Shown: one piece after another, positions 8,204 to 16,348 of the stretch
Position numbering within the stretch: position 1 is the stretch's first letter
Layout of the letters: each line of letters opens with the position of its first letter
Assembly: GCF_013409045.1 (NCBI RefSeq)
Contig: NZ_JACCBT010000001.1
Location: 2,170,001 to 2,234,000 of the forward strand
Source: Actinomadura citrea
Lineage (GTDB): Bacteria; Actinomycetota; Actinomycetes; Streptosporangiales; Streptosporangiaceae
Direction: 5' to 3'
DNA length: 64,000 bases
The notes under the pieces: model-generated
What the model was told of the DNA's origin: nothing
Database searches by the model: none
The model's input: only the letters and a program-made list of their open reading frames with translations
Translations under genes and position numbers: made by a program

Positions 8204-9007
8204 TCAGCGCCGCCGGGCGCTGGCCAGCAGGTGGATGCCGAGCGACTCGTCGGTCTGGCGTGCGCCCATCTCCGTGCGGACGAGGCGCTGCAGCGCCCGC
8301 GGGGACTCGCCGAGGACGTGCTCGACCGTCGAGGGGGACAGCACCGTCCGCGGCCGGATCCACTCGACCTCCAGACCGGCGTCGGCGAGCAGTTCGCGGA
8401 GCTGGTGGGAGGAGAACGAGCGGGTGATCGTCCCGTCCGGCCAGGGCACGAGGACGACCTCGGCGCTCGGGACGTCCGACAGGTGCGCCCAGTAGTTGCG
8501 CTCGGCCAGCAGCGCCATGCCGAGGGTGAGGGAGTCGACGCACAGCAGGACCCGGCCGCCGGGACGCAGCACGCGGGCGATCTCGGAGATGGTGGCCTCG
8601 GTGGCCAGGTGCCGCGACAGCACGCGGTTCTCGGCGATCACGGCGTCCATGCAGGAGTCGCCGAGGTAGGACAGGGTGCCCGAGTCGGCGACCAGCGGGA
8701 CCGTGCGCGCGGCCCGTACCGTGCCGCCGGGGCGTCCCTGCGCCGGACGGCCCGGGCGTTCGGGGTCGCGCACCTCCAGCACCGTGTGCCCCGCCGCGGC
8801 GGCGCGGGCGGCGCTGTGTCCCTGGCCTCCCGAGATGTCGAGCACGCGGGACGGCCTGCGCGGCAGCCACCGGGTGAGCTGGGCGTCCGCCACCGCCTCG
8901 TAGAAGGTCCAGTAGCGCGCCAGGGAGTCCCCTGACCCGTCACCGGAGGTGTCCCGCAGGCTGGCGATGGTGGGCTCGGAAGGTCGCGCCGAAGGCACCG
9001 AGTGCAC
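8204..9007 (-). CDS. Class I SAM-dependent methyltransferase
   Basis: The protein (267 residues) has a Rossmann-type methyltransferase fold. Motif I is VLDISGGQGHSA, the acidic end of strand 2 is LEVRDPER, and motif IV/post-motif resembles SCMDAVIAENRVLSRH followed by EIARVLRPGGRVLLCVDS, the usual strand 5. The C-terminal part (VLVPWPDGTITRSFSSHQLRELLADAGLEVEW) is typical of small-molecule methyltransferases. Substrate unknown. The GTG at 9007 follows AGGAG at six bases, better than the TTG one codon upstream at 9010. It is divergent from sigR; whether it belongs to the thiol-stress regulon is not shown. Confidence 0.87.
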   Translation of the reverse strand: MHSVPSARPSEPTIASLRDTSGDGSGDSLARYWTFYEAVADAQLTRWLPRRPSRVLDISGGQGHSAARAAAAGHTVLEVRDPERPGRPAQGRPGGTVRAARTVPLVADSGTLSYLGDSCMDAVIAENRVLSRHLATEATISEIARVLRPGGRVLLCVDSLTLGMALLAERNYWAHLSDVPSAEVVLVPWPDGTITRSFSSHQLRELLADAGLEVEWIRPRTVLSPSTVEHVLGESPRALQRLVRTEMGARQTDESLGIHLLASARRR

Positions 9008-9121
9008 CAATTGCTCCTGTTCTAGCCGTGTATGTCACATCGTTCCCCGTCCGGGGCCGGTCATCACCCTGAGTGAGGGATGGGACCCGGCGACCCGGTT
9101 GCGGCGCGCCCGCCCCCGCCC

Positions 9122-9148
9122 GGGAATCGGCAGGGGCGTTCCGGTGTT
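9122..9148 (+). promoter_or_regulatory. SigR-type autoregulatory promoter (GGGAAT-N18-GTT)
   Basis: GGGAAT at 9122-9127 is followed, after exactly 18 bases, by GTT at 9146-9148. This is the established consensus of SigR-dependent promoters in Streptomyces (GGAAT-N18-GTT). The start codon of sigR lies 41 bases further at 9190, so transcription should begin near 9155. The match supports positive autoregulation of sigR-rsrA by SigR. Confidence 0.85.
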
Positions 9149-9189
9149 GCACCCTCTCACAGGCCAGCGAAAGCGGAGGTGCGAGCCGG

Positions 9190-9975
9190 ATGACCACAGC
9201 CGTCGCCGATCAGCAGCGGAGAGCCGGCACGGCGGCGTCCCGCGGCGACGCGCGGGCCCCCGCCCGCGTCGGCGGGCCGCGCGGACCGATATCGTCTGAG
9301 GGGTCGATATCGTCTGAGGGGTACGGCGCCGCCCGGCCGGTCAAGGCCACGGGCGCCAGAGCCGAGGGGGTGGGTCAGGTACCGGGCACCGCGGAGACCG
9401 TGGAGCAGCGCCAGGAGCGCTTCCAGCGCGACGTGCTCCCGTTCTTGGACCAGCTGTATTCGGCCGCGCTGCGCATGACGCGCAACCCGGCCGACGCCGA
9501 GGACCTCGTCCAGGAGACGTTCGCCAAGGCGTTCGCGTCCTTCCACCAGTTCAAGGAGGGGACGAACCTCAAGGCCTGGCTCTACCGCATCCTGACCAAC
9601 ACGTTCATCAACTCCTACCGCAAGCGGCAGCGCCAGCCGCAGCAGGCGGCCACCGACGACATCGAGGACTGGCAGATCGCGCGTGCCGAGTCGCACACGT
9701 CGAGCGGTCTGAAGTCGGCCGAGGCCGAGGCGCTGGAGCACCTGCCCGACTCCGACGTCAAGCGCGCGCTGCAGGATCTCCCCGAGGAGTTCCGCATCGC
9801 CGTCTACCTCGCCGACGTCGAGGGATTCGCCTACAAGGAGATCGCCGAGATCATGGGCACGCCCATCGGCACGGTGATGTCCCGGTTGCACCGTGGCCGG
9901 CGCCAGTTGCGCGGCATGCTTGAGGACTACGCCGACGAGCGCGGGCTCACCCGCGCGAGCAGGGGGTCGACATGA
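9190..9975 (+). CDS. sigR: RNA polymerase sigma factor SigR (thiol-oxidative stress)
   Basis: SigR directs transcription of thioredoxin and other thiol-homeostasis genes when RsrA is oxidised. Region 2 reads [27 protein letters not shown] and [23 protein letters not shown]; region 4 reads [44 protein letters not shown], nearly identical to actinobacterial SigR/SigH. The ATG at 9190 has GGAGGT nine bases upstream and gives 261 residues, about 60 more at the N-terminus than the sigma core, which begins near VEQRQERF. That extension is Gly/Ala-rich and includes a tandem repeat. In Streptomyces a similar N-terminal extension gives an unstable long form, so two forms may exist here. The stop overlaps rsrA (ATGA). 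Confidence 0.96.
   Translation: MTTAVADQQRRAGTAASRGDARAPARVGGPRGPISSEGSISSEGYGAARPVKATGARAEGVGQVPGTAETVEQRQERFQRDVLPFLDQLYSAALRMTRNPADAEDLVQETFAKAFASFHQFKEGTNLKAWLYRILTNTFINSYRKRQRQPQQAATDDIEDWQIARAESHTSSGLKSAEAEALEHLPDSDVKRALQDLPEEFRIAVYLADVEGFAYKEIAEIMGTPIGTVMSRLHRGRRQLRGMLEDYADERGLTRASRGST
9287..9322 (+). repeat. 18-bp tandem duplication in the SigR N-terminal extension
   Basis: CGATATCGTCTGAGGGGT occurs twice in perfect tandem (9287-9304, 9305-9322). It encodes two copies of Ile-Ser-Ser-Glu-Gly in the non-conserved leader of SigR. The lower-GC unit stands out from its surroundings. Confidence 0.9.
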
Positions 9976-10292
9976 GCTGCGGCAACCACCACGACACGCC
10001 CTGCGACGAGGTGCTCGCCCGCGTGTACACCTACCTCGACGGCGAGCTCGACCAGGGCGGCTGCGGAGAGGTGCGCCAGCACCTCGACGAGTGCGGGCCG
10101 TGCCTGCGCGAGTACGGCCTCGAAGAGGCCGTCAAGAAGCTCGTGAACAAGTCGTGCGGGTGCGAGCAGGCCCCGACCGACCTGCGCGCCAAGGTGCTCG
10201 GCCGCATCGAGGAGATCTGCGGCGAGATCCAGACGTCCGGGGCCGGTGAGGTCCAGGCGTCCGGGGGCGCCGGAAAGCCCGAGAGCGCCTGA
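9972..10292 (+). CDS. rsrA: Redox-sensing zinc anti-sigma factor RsrA
   Basis: RsrA binds and inactivates SigR and releases it when disulfide formation expels zinc. The 106-residue protein has C3, C11, H37, C41 and C44 at the same positions as Streptomyces coelicolor RsrA ([14 protein letters not shown] and [17 protein letters not shown]). C11, H37, C41 and C44 are the zinc ligands, and C11-C44 is the known trigger disulfide. A second cysteine cluster (KSCGC) follows at about 61-64. The remaining C-terminus ([15 protein letters not shown]) is conserved and ends in a Gly/Ser/Ala-rich tail. It overlaps the sigR stop by four bases, which ensures coupled translation. Confidence 0.97.
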   Translation: MSCGNHHDTPCDEVLARVYTYLDGELDQGGCGEVRQHLDECGPCLREYGLEEAVKKLVNKSCGCEQAPTDLRAKVLGRIEEICGEIQTSGAGEVQASGGAGKPESA

Positions 10293-10311
10293 CCGCCGGT
10301 ATCTTTCCGGT

Positions 10312-11238
10312 GTGCTGACACTCGTCACCGGCGCGGCCGGATTCATCGGGTCCCATCTCGTCGACAGGCTCCTCGCGGACGGCCACGAGGTCGTCGGCGT
10401 GGATGACAGGTCGTCGGGCGCGAACGTCCGGCCCGGGGTCGAGCTGTGGGAGATGGACGTCGCCGACCCGGCGCTCGCCGAGCGGGCGGCGGTCCGCCGT
10501 CCCGAGGTGGTCCTCCACCTCGCCGCGCAGGTGAGCGTGAGGGTCAGCGTGGGCGACCCGCTGGGCGACGCCCGCACCAACGTGGTCGGGACGGCCAACG
10601 TCCTGGAGGCCGCGCGGGCGGCGGGCGCGCGCAAGGTCGTGTTCACCTCCAGCTGCGCCGTGTACGGGGTACCGGACGCGCTGCCCGTCCCGCCGGACGC
10701 CGAACTGCGCCCCGCGTCGCCGTACGCGGCCTCGAAGGTCGCGGGCGAGGTGTACGCCGGGATGTACCGGCAGTTGCACGGGATCGACTTCACGACGCTG
10801 ACGCTGGCGAACGTCTACGGGCCGCGGCAGACGCCGGAGGGCGAGGCGGGGGTCGTCTCGATCTTCACGGACGCGCTGCTGTCGGGCCGTCCGACCAAGG
10901 TCTTCGGCGACGGCGCCCAGACCCGCGACTACGTCTACGTGGGGGACGTGGTCGACGCGTTCGCCCGCGCCGCGGGGGAGGCGGGCGGCGGGCTGCGGCT
11001 CAACGTGGGCACGGGCCTGCAGACGACCGACCGTGAGCTGCACTCGCTCGTCGCCGCGGCGGCGGACGCGCCGGACGACCCGGAGTTCGCGCCGCCCCGG
11101 CTGGGCGACCTGCCGGCGATGGCGATCGAGCCGCGGCGGACGCGGGAGGCGCTCGGCTGGGAGCCGGCGGTGAGTCTGCCCGAAGGGCTTGCGGAGACGG
11201 TCGCCTGGGCGCGGGAACGGAACACCGCGCGCCACTGA
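10312..11238 (+). CDS. NAD-dependent epimerase/dehydratase (UDP-glucose 4-epimerase-like)
   Basis: The GTG at 10312 gives a 308-residue extended short-chain dehydrogenase. The N-terminal Rossmann glycine motif is TLVTGAAGFIGSHLVDRLL, followed by VVGVDDRSSG. Catalytic residues are in FTSSCAVYG (Ser) and SPYAASKVAGE (Tyr-x3-Lys). The substrate domain has ANVYGPRQ and GDGAQTRDYVYVGDVVDAF, typical of GalE/RmlB-type nucleotide-sugar enzymes. It likely makes or modifies a sugar nucleotide for cell-envelope glycans. It starts 19 bp after rsrA and could be read through from the sigR promoter, although no thiol link is known for it. Confidence 0.9.
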   Translation: MLTLVTGAAGFIGSHLVDRLLADGHEVVGVDDRSSGANVRPGVELWEMDVADPALAERAAVRRPEVVLHLAAQVSVRVSVGDPLGDARTNVVGTANVLEAARAAGARKVVFTSSCAVYGVPDALPVPPDAELRPASPYAASKVAGEVYAGMYRQLHGIDFTTLTLANVYGPRQTPEGEAGVVSIFTDALLSGRPTKVFGDGAQTRDYVYVGDVVDAFARAAGEAGGGLRLNVGTGLQTTDRELHSLVAAAADAPDDPEFAPPRLGDLPAMAIEPRRTREALGWEPAVSLPEGLAETVAWARERNTARH

Positions 11239-11316
11239 TTGGTCCCCTCTCCTTTAAGTTCCGGGGCCGCGTTTCACCGACCTTTACCGAATGCCGAGAT
11301 GCATTTGCGGATGCAC

Positions 11317-11374
11317 GTGCATTCAGATCGTGCAGCGAGATTGTGCAGGCGGTTTGTGCAGGCCGGATAGTGCG
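11317..11374 (+). repeat. 13-bp-spaced GTGCA direct-repeat array (iteron-like)
   Basis: GTGCA occurs at 11317, 11330, 11343 and 11356, each exactly 13 bases apart, and a degenerate GTGCG follows at 11370 (14 bases). Three of the units continue as GTGCAG. ATGCA also occurs at 11299 and 11311, and 11311-11322 is the palindrome ATGCACGTGCAT. The surrounding stretch (about 11270-11500) is clearly lower in GC than the genes. Regular spacing suggests cooperative binding of a protein. Confidence 0.75.
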
Positions 11375-11406
11375 GCGATGATTGGATTTTCAACCAGGAC
11401 AATTGA

Positions 11407-11419
11407 TCACCTAAGGTGA
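11407..11419 (+). promoter_or_regulatory. BldD-like dyad upstream of the HD-GYP genes
   Basis: TCACCTAAGGTGA has perfect 5-bp arms (TCACC/GGTGA) and fits the outer frame TNAC-N5-GTNA of BldD operators, but not the inner CWG. BldD is the c-di-GMP-responsive regulator of actinomycetes, and the next genes encode HD-domain proteins. The site lies between the repeat array and the small ORF, in the long (549-bp) gap before the HD-GYP gene. Confidence 0.45.
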
Positions 11420-11626
11420 CGATTGGTTCACGCTTTGCTTACGTTTTCCTGCACGCCTGTGTGACCTGGGCAGTTCGCGTTAGGCTTATGCCGAAATCAG
11501 TGACGGAGCGCGTGCACTCCGAGGAATTCGGGGTACGTGCTCGCCCGGGAGACCGGGGCCGAACCGGTCCCGGTGGCCGGCCGCGAGGCCGGTCGGCCCG
11601 GTTCGGCTGGGGGGAGGCAAGGAGCC

Positions 11627-11722
11627 ATGCTCAAGCGCGTGACACCGCATGGACACGGGCGGCGCCCGAGCGTCCCGTCGTCGTCGTCGCTGATGATGAC
11701 CAAGGGCGTGTCCTGGGTCTAG
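11627..11722 (+). CDS. Possible 31-residue leader peptide
   Basis: An ATG at 11627 follows a strong ribosome-binding site (AAGGAGCC) and opens a 31-codon frame beginning MLKRVTPHGHG and ending TKGVSWV. It contains a Ser4 run and is basic at the N-terminus, without signal peptide. It lies 65 bp before the HD-GYP gene, in the same direction. No family is recognised. It may be a translated leader of the HD-GYP operon or a chance frame; the good ribosome-binding site is the main support. Confidence 0.35.
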   Translation: MLKRVTPHGHGRRPSVPSSSSLMMTKGVSWV

Positions 11723-11786
11723 GTGCCGGCAGGCACATGGGAGCCCGGTGGCGGCCTGCCAACTCGTCACTCCCCGAGGGGCGGCA

Positions 11787-13148
11787 ATGCGTGGACTACC
11801 TCTCGCTGCCTGGGCGTACGTCTGCGGTGTGGTCGCGCTGGCGGCGGGCCTCATCGCGACGTCGTCCTTCGAAGATCTCGACTGGTCGAAGCTCGCCGTC
11901 CTGGCGCTGCTGTTCCTGATCTGCGACTCGGCGCCCGCGCGGCTGAACATCACGCGGGCCAGGGTGTCGCTCAGCTTCGCCGCCAGCCTGGCGTCGGTGG
12001 TGCTGCTCGGCCCGGTCGGCGCCGCGCTGCTCGGCCTCTGCGCCCTGGTCACCGGGCAGCGGATCTTCGCTCCGGTCAAGCGGCTCTTCAACGGCGCGCA
12101 GTTCGCGCTCAGCGGCTTCATGGCCGGGACGGTGTTCGACCTCCTGGACGGTGACCGCTTCCACCCCGAGAAGGCCCGCTGGGTCGAGAACGTCATCGGG
12201 CCGTTCCTCGGCGCGCTGGTCGCCTTCGTCCTGGTGAACCTGATGTTGATGGCCGGGGTGCTGCTGCTCAGCCGGCAGGCCTCGCCGCGCGAGCTGCTGC
12301 GCGAGAGCGGGCAGCTCGCCGTCGGATGCCTCGGCTACGGCATGGTCGGCCTGCTGATCGCCGGGCTGTGGCCGCGGGTCGGGCCGTTCGCGGCCGTGCT
12401 GGTTCTGCTCCCGCTGTTCATCGCCCGCTGGGCCATGGACCAGGCGTACGCGCAGCAGCAGGCGCACGCCGCGACGCTCGCCGCGCTGTGCCAGGCGGTC
12501 GAGACCAAGGACTTCTACACCCGCGGCCATTCCGAGCGCGTCTCCCGCGGCTCGGTGATGATCGCCCAGGAGATCGGTATGCGCGCGGACCGGGTCGAGG
12601 CCATCCGGTACGCGGGGATGCTGCACGACGTCGGCAAGCTCGGCGTCCCGACCAAGGTGCTGCAGAAGTCCGGTTCGCTCACCGAGGAGGAGTTCGCCGC
12701 GATCCAGCTGCACCCGATGCGCGGGCTGGAGATCGTCCGCGAGATCGGCTTCCTGGACGAGGCGCTCGCCGGCATCATGCACCACCACGAGAAGATGAAC
12801 GGCCGCGGCTACCCGATGGGCCTCGCGGGCGATGAGATCCCCGAGTTCGCCCGGGTCATCTCCGTCGCGGACGCGTTCGACTCGATGACCTCGACCCGCT
12901 CCTACCGCGCCGCCCGCACCAAGGACGAGGCCGTCGAGGAGTTGCGCCGCGGGATCGGCGACCACTTCGACCCCGCGATGGTGGAGGCGTTCCTGCGTGC
13001 GCTGGAGCGGGAGGGCTGGGAGCCGCCGCGGCCGGTCGTGCTCCCCGACGACGACGTCGTCGAGACCACCCAGCAGGACCACGACGACCCGAGCGCGCCG
13101 CTGCGCGTCGCCGGCGGCGACGAGGTGCGCCAGACGGGACGTCCATGA
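11787..13148 (+). CDS. Membrane HD-GYP domain protein (putative c-di-GMP phosphodiesterase)
   Basis: The 453-residue protein has an N-terminal membrane domain of about six to seven helices (residues 1-215, e.g. LAVLALLFLICDSAPA, GPFAAVLVLLPLFIA). This is followed by a complete HD-GYP domain: ETKDFYTRGHSERVS, MLHDVGKLGVP with the HD pair, HHHEKMNGRGYPMGLAG with the GYP motif, and ADAFDSMTSTRSYR. HD-GYP proteins hydrolyse c-di-GMP to GMP or pGpG in the cytoplasm. The ATG at 11787 is preceded by GAGGGG; an in-frame start at 11748 lacks one. The stop overlaps the next HD gene (ATGA), so the two proteins are probably made together and may interact. Confidence 0.93.
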   Translation: MRGLPLAAWAYVCGVVALAAGLIATSSFEDLDWSKLAVLALLFLICDSAPARLNITRARVSLSFAASLASVVLLGPVGAALLGLCALVTGQRIFAPVKRLFNGAQFALSGFMAGTVFDLLDGDRFHPEKARWVENVIGPFLGALVAFVLVNLMLMAGVLLLSRQASPRELLRESGQLAVGCLGYGMVGLLIAGLWPRVGPFAAVLVLLPLFIARWAMDQAYAQQQAHAATLAALCQAVETKDFYTRGHSERVSRGSVMIAQEIGMRADRVEAIRYAGMLHDVGKLGVPTKVLQKSGSLTEEEFAAIQLHPMRGLEIVREIGFLDEALAGIMHHHEKMNGRGYPMGLAGDEIPEFARVISVADAFDSMTSTRSYRAARTKDEAVEELRRGIGDHFDPAMVEAFLRALEREGWEPPRPVVLPDDDVVETTQQDHDDPSAPLRVAGGDEVRQTGRP

Positions 13149-14473
13149 ACGGGGAGGCCCGCGCCCGCGACCGGGCCGCGTGGCAGACCATCGACTCCGG
13201 CCAGCTGCTGCTGATCGCCACCGCCGGGCTTTTCGTGATCGTCGCGATCGCCGAGGTCGCGGCGGTCGGGCTGCGCCAGCCCGACGTGGCGATCATCTTC
13301 GGCGTGCTGATCGCGCTGGGCGAGCTGTTCCGCATGGTGATGCCGGGCAACCGGGAGGTCGCGCCGATCGCCAGCGCCGGCGCGATGGGGTACGCGCTGC
13401 TGGTCGGGCTCGGCCCGGAGGGCGCCGCCCCGGACGCGCCGCTCGGCGTCGTGGCCGCCGGGCACTCCGCGCTCCAGGTCGTCGCCGTCACCGCCGCCGG
13501 GATGCTGGTCGGCTCGCTGCCGCACATCGCGGTCGGCCGGTCCCCGCGGCCCGACGCGATGGCGCGGCGGCTGTTCACCGTCGCGGTCGTCGCGCTGTGC
13601 TTCCGGCCGCTGCTGTCCCTGCAGCTGCCCTGGCAGCTGCTGCTGGCCGTCATGTGCTTCGTGGTGGTGCTGTCCTGCTTCACCGACATGCTGATCGCCG
13701 CGATGATCCGCGCGGAGGCCGTGCGGGCGCGGTTCGGCATCGCGCTGCGCGACGAGATCGACGCGAAGATGGCGCTGTGCGCCGCGACCAGCGCGACCGC
13801 CATGCTCATCGCGGTCGCCACGACGGCGATGGGCGAGGCCGCGCTGCTGATCTTCACGGTGCCGATCCTGGTGACGCAGTTCGCGTTCCGCCGCTACGCC
13901 GGGATCCGCGCCACCTACCTGCAGACGGTCCGGGCGCTGTCGCGCGTCACCGAGGTCGGCGGCTACGTGGAGGCGGGGCACTCGCACCGGGTGTCCAAGC
14001 TCGCGGTGGCGATGGGGCGCGAGCTCGGGATGTCGGAGGAGGAGCTGCTCGAACTGGAGTACGCCGCCCTCATGCACGACATCGGGCAGCTGTCGCTCGG
14101 CGACCCGATCCCGGGCGGCGCGACGGTGCTGGCGTCCCCGGCCGAGCAGCGCCGCATCGCCGAACTCGGCGCCGAGGTGATCAAGCAGACCGGGGTCCTG
14201 GACCGGGTCGCGAACATCGTTCAGCTGTCGTCGCACCCCTACCGGACGGGACGCGAGCCTTCCGGCGAAGCCGGGGAGCGGCCGATCCCGCCGCCGCTCG
14301 CCGGCCGCATCATCAAGGTCGCCAACGCCTACGACGACCTGGTCGGCGACTCCGCCGACCGCGACCGGGGCGCCGCCGTGCTGGAGCGGCTGCGGCTGGA
14401 CTCGGCCTCCGAGTACGACCCGACGGTGGTGGAGGCGCTCAGCCGGGTCGTGGACCGGGGGCCCCGCCAGTAG
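13145..14473 (+). CDS. Membrane HD-domain protein with degenerate GYP motif
   Basis: This 442-residue protein repeats the architecture of its neighbour: about seven to eight membrane helices (residues 20-260), then an HD domain (AGHSHRVSKLAVAMG, LMHDIGQLSL). In place of HHE...GYP it has QLSSHPYRTGREP, so the GYP motif is lost, although the HD pair remains. The later motif VANAYDDLVGDSADRD aligns with the ADAFDSMTSTR segment of HD-GYP proteins. It may be an inactive or altered partner that binds rather than degrades the nucleotide. Its last 145 bp are overlapped by the convergent CopD-CtaG gene. Confidence 0.88.
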   Translation: MNGEARARDRAAWQTIDSGQLLLIATAGLFVIVAIAEVAAVGLRQPDVAIIFGVLIALGELFRMVMPGNREVAPIASAGAMGYALLVGLGPEGAAPDAPLGVVAAGHSALQVVAVTAAGMLVGSLPHIAVGRSPRPDAMARRLFTVAVVALCFRPLLSLQLPWQLLLAVMCFVVVLSCFTDMLIAAMIRAEAVRARFGIALRDEIDAKMALCAATSATAMLIAVATTAMGEAALLIFTVPILVTQFAFRRYAGIRATYLQTVRALSRVTEVGGYVEAGHSHRVSKLAVAMGRELGMSEEELLELEYAALMHDIGQLSLGDPIPGGATVLASPAEQRRIAELGAEVIKQTGVLDRVANIVQLSSHPYRTGREPSGEAGERPIPPPLAGRIIKVANAYDDLVGDSADRDRGAAVLERLRLDSASEYDPTVVEALSRVVDRGPRQ

Positions 14474-16251
14474 CGCCCGCGGGCCGCCGCGACGGCGAGG
14501 GTGACGGCGGCGGCCGCCGTCCAGAGCAGCAGGGCGCCGAGGTGCTGGTCGTCCAGCGGTGACGCGCCCCAGCGGCGGCCGAGGTGCTCGTACCAGCCGC
14601 CGAGGACGGACCCGTCCCGCATCAGGGCGAGCCCGGCGATGGCGTGGAGCGGCAGGAGGGCGAACGGCATCAGCGTCCCGGTCGTCCCGTGGAAGTAGGC
14701 GAGCCCGACGACCAGGAAGACGACCAGGGCCAGCGAGTGCAGGGCGTGGTTGGCGAGGGACGCCCCGAACAGCGGCGACCTGGGGAACGCGTAGAGGCCG
14801 AGCAGGAGCAGCGCGGACGCGGCGGCCGGGTCCGTGAGCACCCGGACCCCCCGGCTCCCGGCGGCCGCGGCGAGCAGCGCCCCGCCCTCACCGCGCATCG
14901 CCTTCAGCGCCAGCCGGACAGGCGCCCCGTACAGCAGCAGGACCGGTGCCACCAGGCCGACCAGGACGTGCTGGACGGCATGGACGCTGAACAGGACCAT
15001 GCTGTACCGGGAGATCCCGCCGCAGGTGGCGAGCAGCACGACGAGCAGCCCGGCGGTCCAGGACAGGCTCCGCCGCCACGGCCAGTCGCGGACTCGCGCG
15101 ACGCCCGTCCCGTACAGGACGGCGCCGCCGGCGACGAGCACGAGGAACAGCGGGTCGATCCACCAGTCGAGCAGGAGCGGCCCGGCCCCGGCGGGACCGG
15201 GCAGCGGGAACCCGAGCCGCAGCGCGACGACGTCCAGCGTGCCCGGCGCGACCTCCGGCGGCGGCGTGCGGGACAGCCCGGTCGCCAGCGCCGTCGTCGC
15301 GGCCATCACGAGGATCTCGACGGCGCCGAGCCGCAGGAAGGGCCGCCGGCCCCTCCCGCCGCGCAGGGCGGGGAGGGTGGCGCGGCGGTGCCACCAGCCG
15401 ATCGCGCCGAGGACGGCGAGCGCGGCGGCCTTCGCGACGACCAGTGCCCCGTACCGCGACCCGAGGTGGAGACCGCCGAGCCGCACCCACGCGTTCACGG
15501 CGCCGCTGGCGGCGACGACGGCGAACGACGCCAGCGCCAGCCCGCTGTAGCGCTCGGCGACGCGGGGGAGCCGGTCGCCGACGGCCGGGGCGAGCGTGAC
15601 CAGGGCGACCAGGCCGCCGACCCACAGCGCGACGCCCGCGATGTGGGCGACGAGGCTGTAGACGGCGAGGGCGTGGTTCGCGCCGCTCGCGGCGTGCCCG
15701 GTGAACAGCGGCGGCAGCATCCCGGCGAGCGCGCCCGCCAGCAGGTACCCGGCCCCGTCGACGGCGCGCGGGAGGCTCGCCGCCACCGACACGGCGACCG
15801 TGGCGGCGAGGACGAGGAGCAGGGCCCGACCCTGCGGCAGCTCGACGAGGAACGTCCGCATCATGTCGCCGGTGACCTTGGTGACGCCCACCCCGAACAG
15901 GTCCAGGACGGTGAACACGATCAGCGCCAGCGTGCACGCCGCCCAGGCCGTCGCGGTGAGCGACGCGGCGCGCAGGCACCGTCGCGCGGCGGGCGTGCGG
16001 GGCACGAACACGGCCGCGACCAGCAGCCACCCGACCGTCAGGACGGCGGCGACGTCGCCGCCCAGCCGCGCCGTCATCAGGCCGGACTTGGTCAGTGCCC
16101 CGGCCTGGGAGAGCCCCGGCGCCGCGGTGTCGCTGAACGCGCCCCCGAGTCGCACGACCAGCGCGAGGACGACGAGCGCGATCGCTCCGGCTCCGATCGC
16201 GAGCATCGGTACGTCCGTCCGGGCCGATTCCCGCCGTTCTCCTTGGTGCAT
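14329..16251 (-). CDS. CopD-CtaG fusion: copper resistance/cytochrome c oxidase assembly membrane protein
   Basis: The protein has two membrane modules. Residues to about 320 form a CopD-like domain with eight or so helices (e.g. GHAASGANHALAVYSLVAHIAGVALWVGGL, split over residues 190-220), containing the His/Trp-rich copper-associated segments. Residues of about 350-590 form a caa3-type CtaG domain (WWIDPLFLVLV, MVLFSVHAVQHVLVGLVAP, DDQHLGALLLWT). This fusion is well known in actinobacteria and is thought to deliver copper to cytochrome oxidase. The ATG at 16251 is chosen; ATG 16299 is possible. No in-frame stop appears until 14329, so the last roughly 50 residues, Ser/Arg-rich and without family resemblance, lie inside the convergent HD gene. 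Loss of an original stop is likely. Confidence 0.9.
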   Translation of the reverse strand: MHQGERRESARTDVPMLAIGAGAIALVVLALVVRLGGAFSDTAAPGLSQAGALTKSGLMTARLGGDVAAVLTVGWLLVAAVFVPRTPAARRCLRAASLTATAWAACTLALIVFTVLDLFGVGVTKVTGDMMRTFLVELPQGRALLLVLAATVAVSVAASLPRAVDGAGYLLAGALAGMLPPLFTGHAASGANHALAVYSLVAHIAGVALWVGGLVALVTLAPAVGDRLPRVAERYSGLALASFAVVAASGAVNAWVRLGGLHLGSRYGALVVAKAAALAVLGAIGWWHRRATLPALRGGRGRRPFLRLGAVEILVMAATTALATGLSRTPPPEVAPGTLDVVALRLGFPLPGPAGAGPLLLDWWIDPLFLVLVAGGAVLYGTGVARVRDWPWRRSLSWTAGLLVVLLATCGGISRYSMVLFSVHAVQHVLVGLVAPVLLLYGAPVRLALKAMRGEGGALLAAAAGSRGVRVLTDPAAASALLLLGLYAFPRSPLFGASLANHALHSLALVVFLVVGLAYFHGTTGTLMPFALLPLHAIAGLALMRDGSVLGGWYEHLGRRWGASPLDDQHLGALLLWTAAAAVTLAVAAARGRYWRGPRSTTRLSASTTVGSYSEAESSRSRSSTAAPRSRSAESPTRSS

Positions 16252-16348
16252 CGCCGTCGCCTCGTGTGTCGCCACGGCCGCAAATACGCACGCATCCAAG
16301 CAAAAGGTTCATTAATGTATCGGCCACACCGAATTCCGGGGGAGCGAG

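Noticed and set aside
24..8935. Very long reading frames opposite or out of frame with the genes listed here
   Set aside because: They are Arg/Pro/Ala-rich translations with no motifs and lie entirely across recognised genes, as expected from third-position GC bias.
11480..11786. Possible c-di-GMP or c-di-AMP riboswitch upstream of the HD-GYP gene
   Set aside because: I could not find the conserved cores of GEMM or ydaO motifs; only GC-rich stems are present.
11416..11919. Frame opening in the repeat region and running into the HD-GYP gene
   Set aside because: It crosses the low-GC region and the start of the HD-GYP gene in another frame and has no ribosome-binding site or family resemblance.
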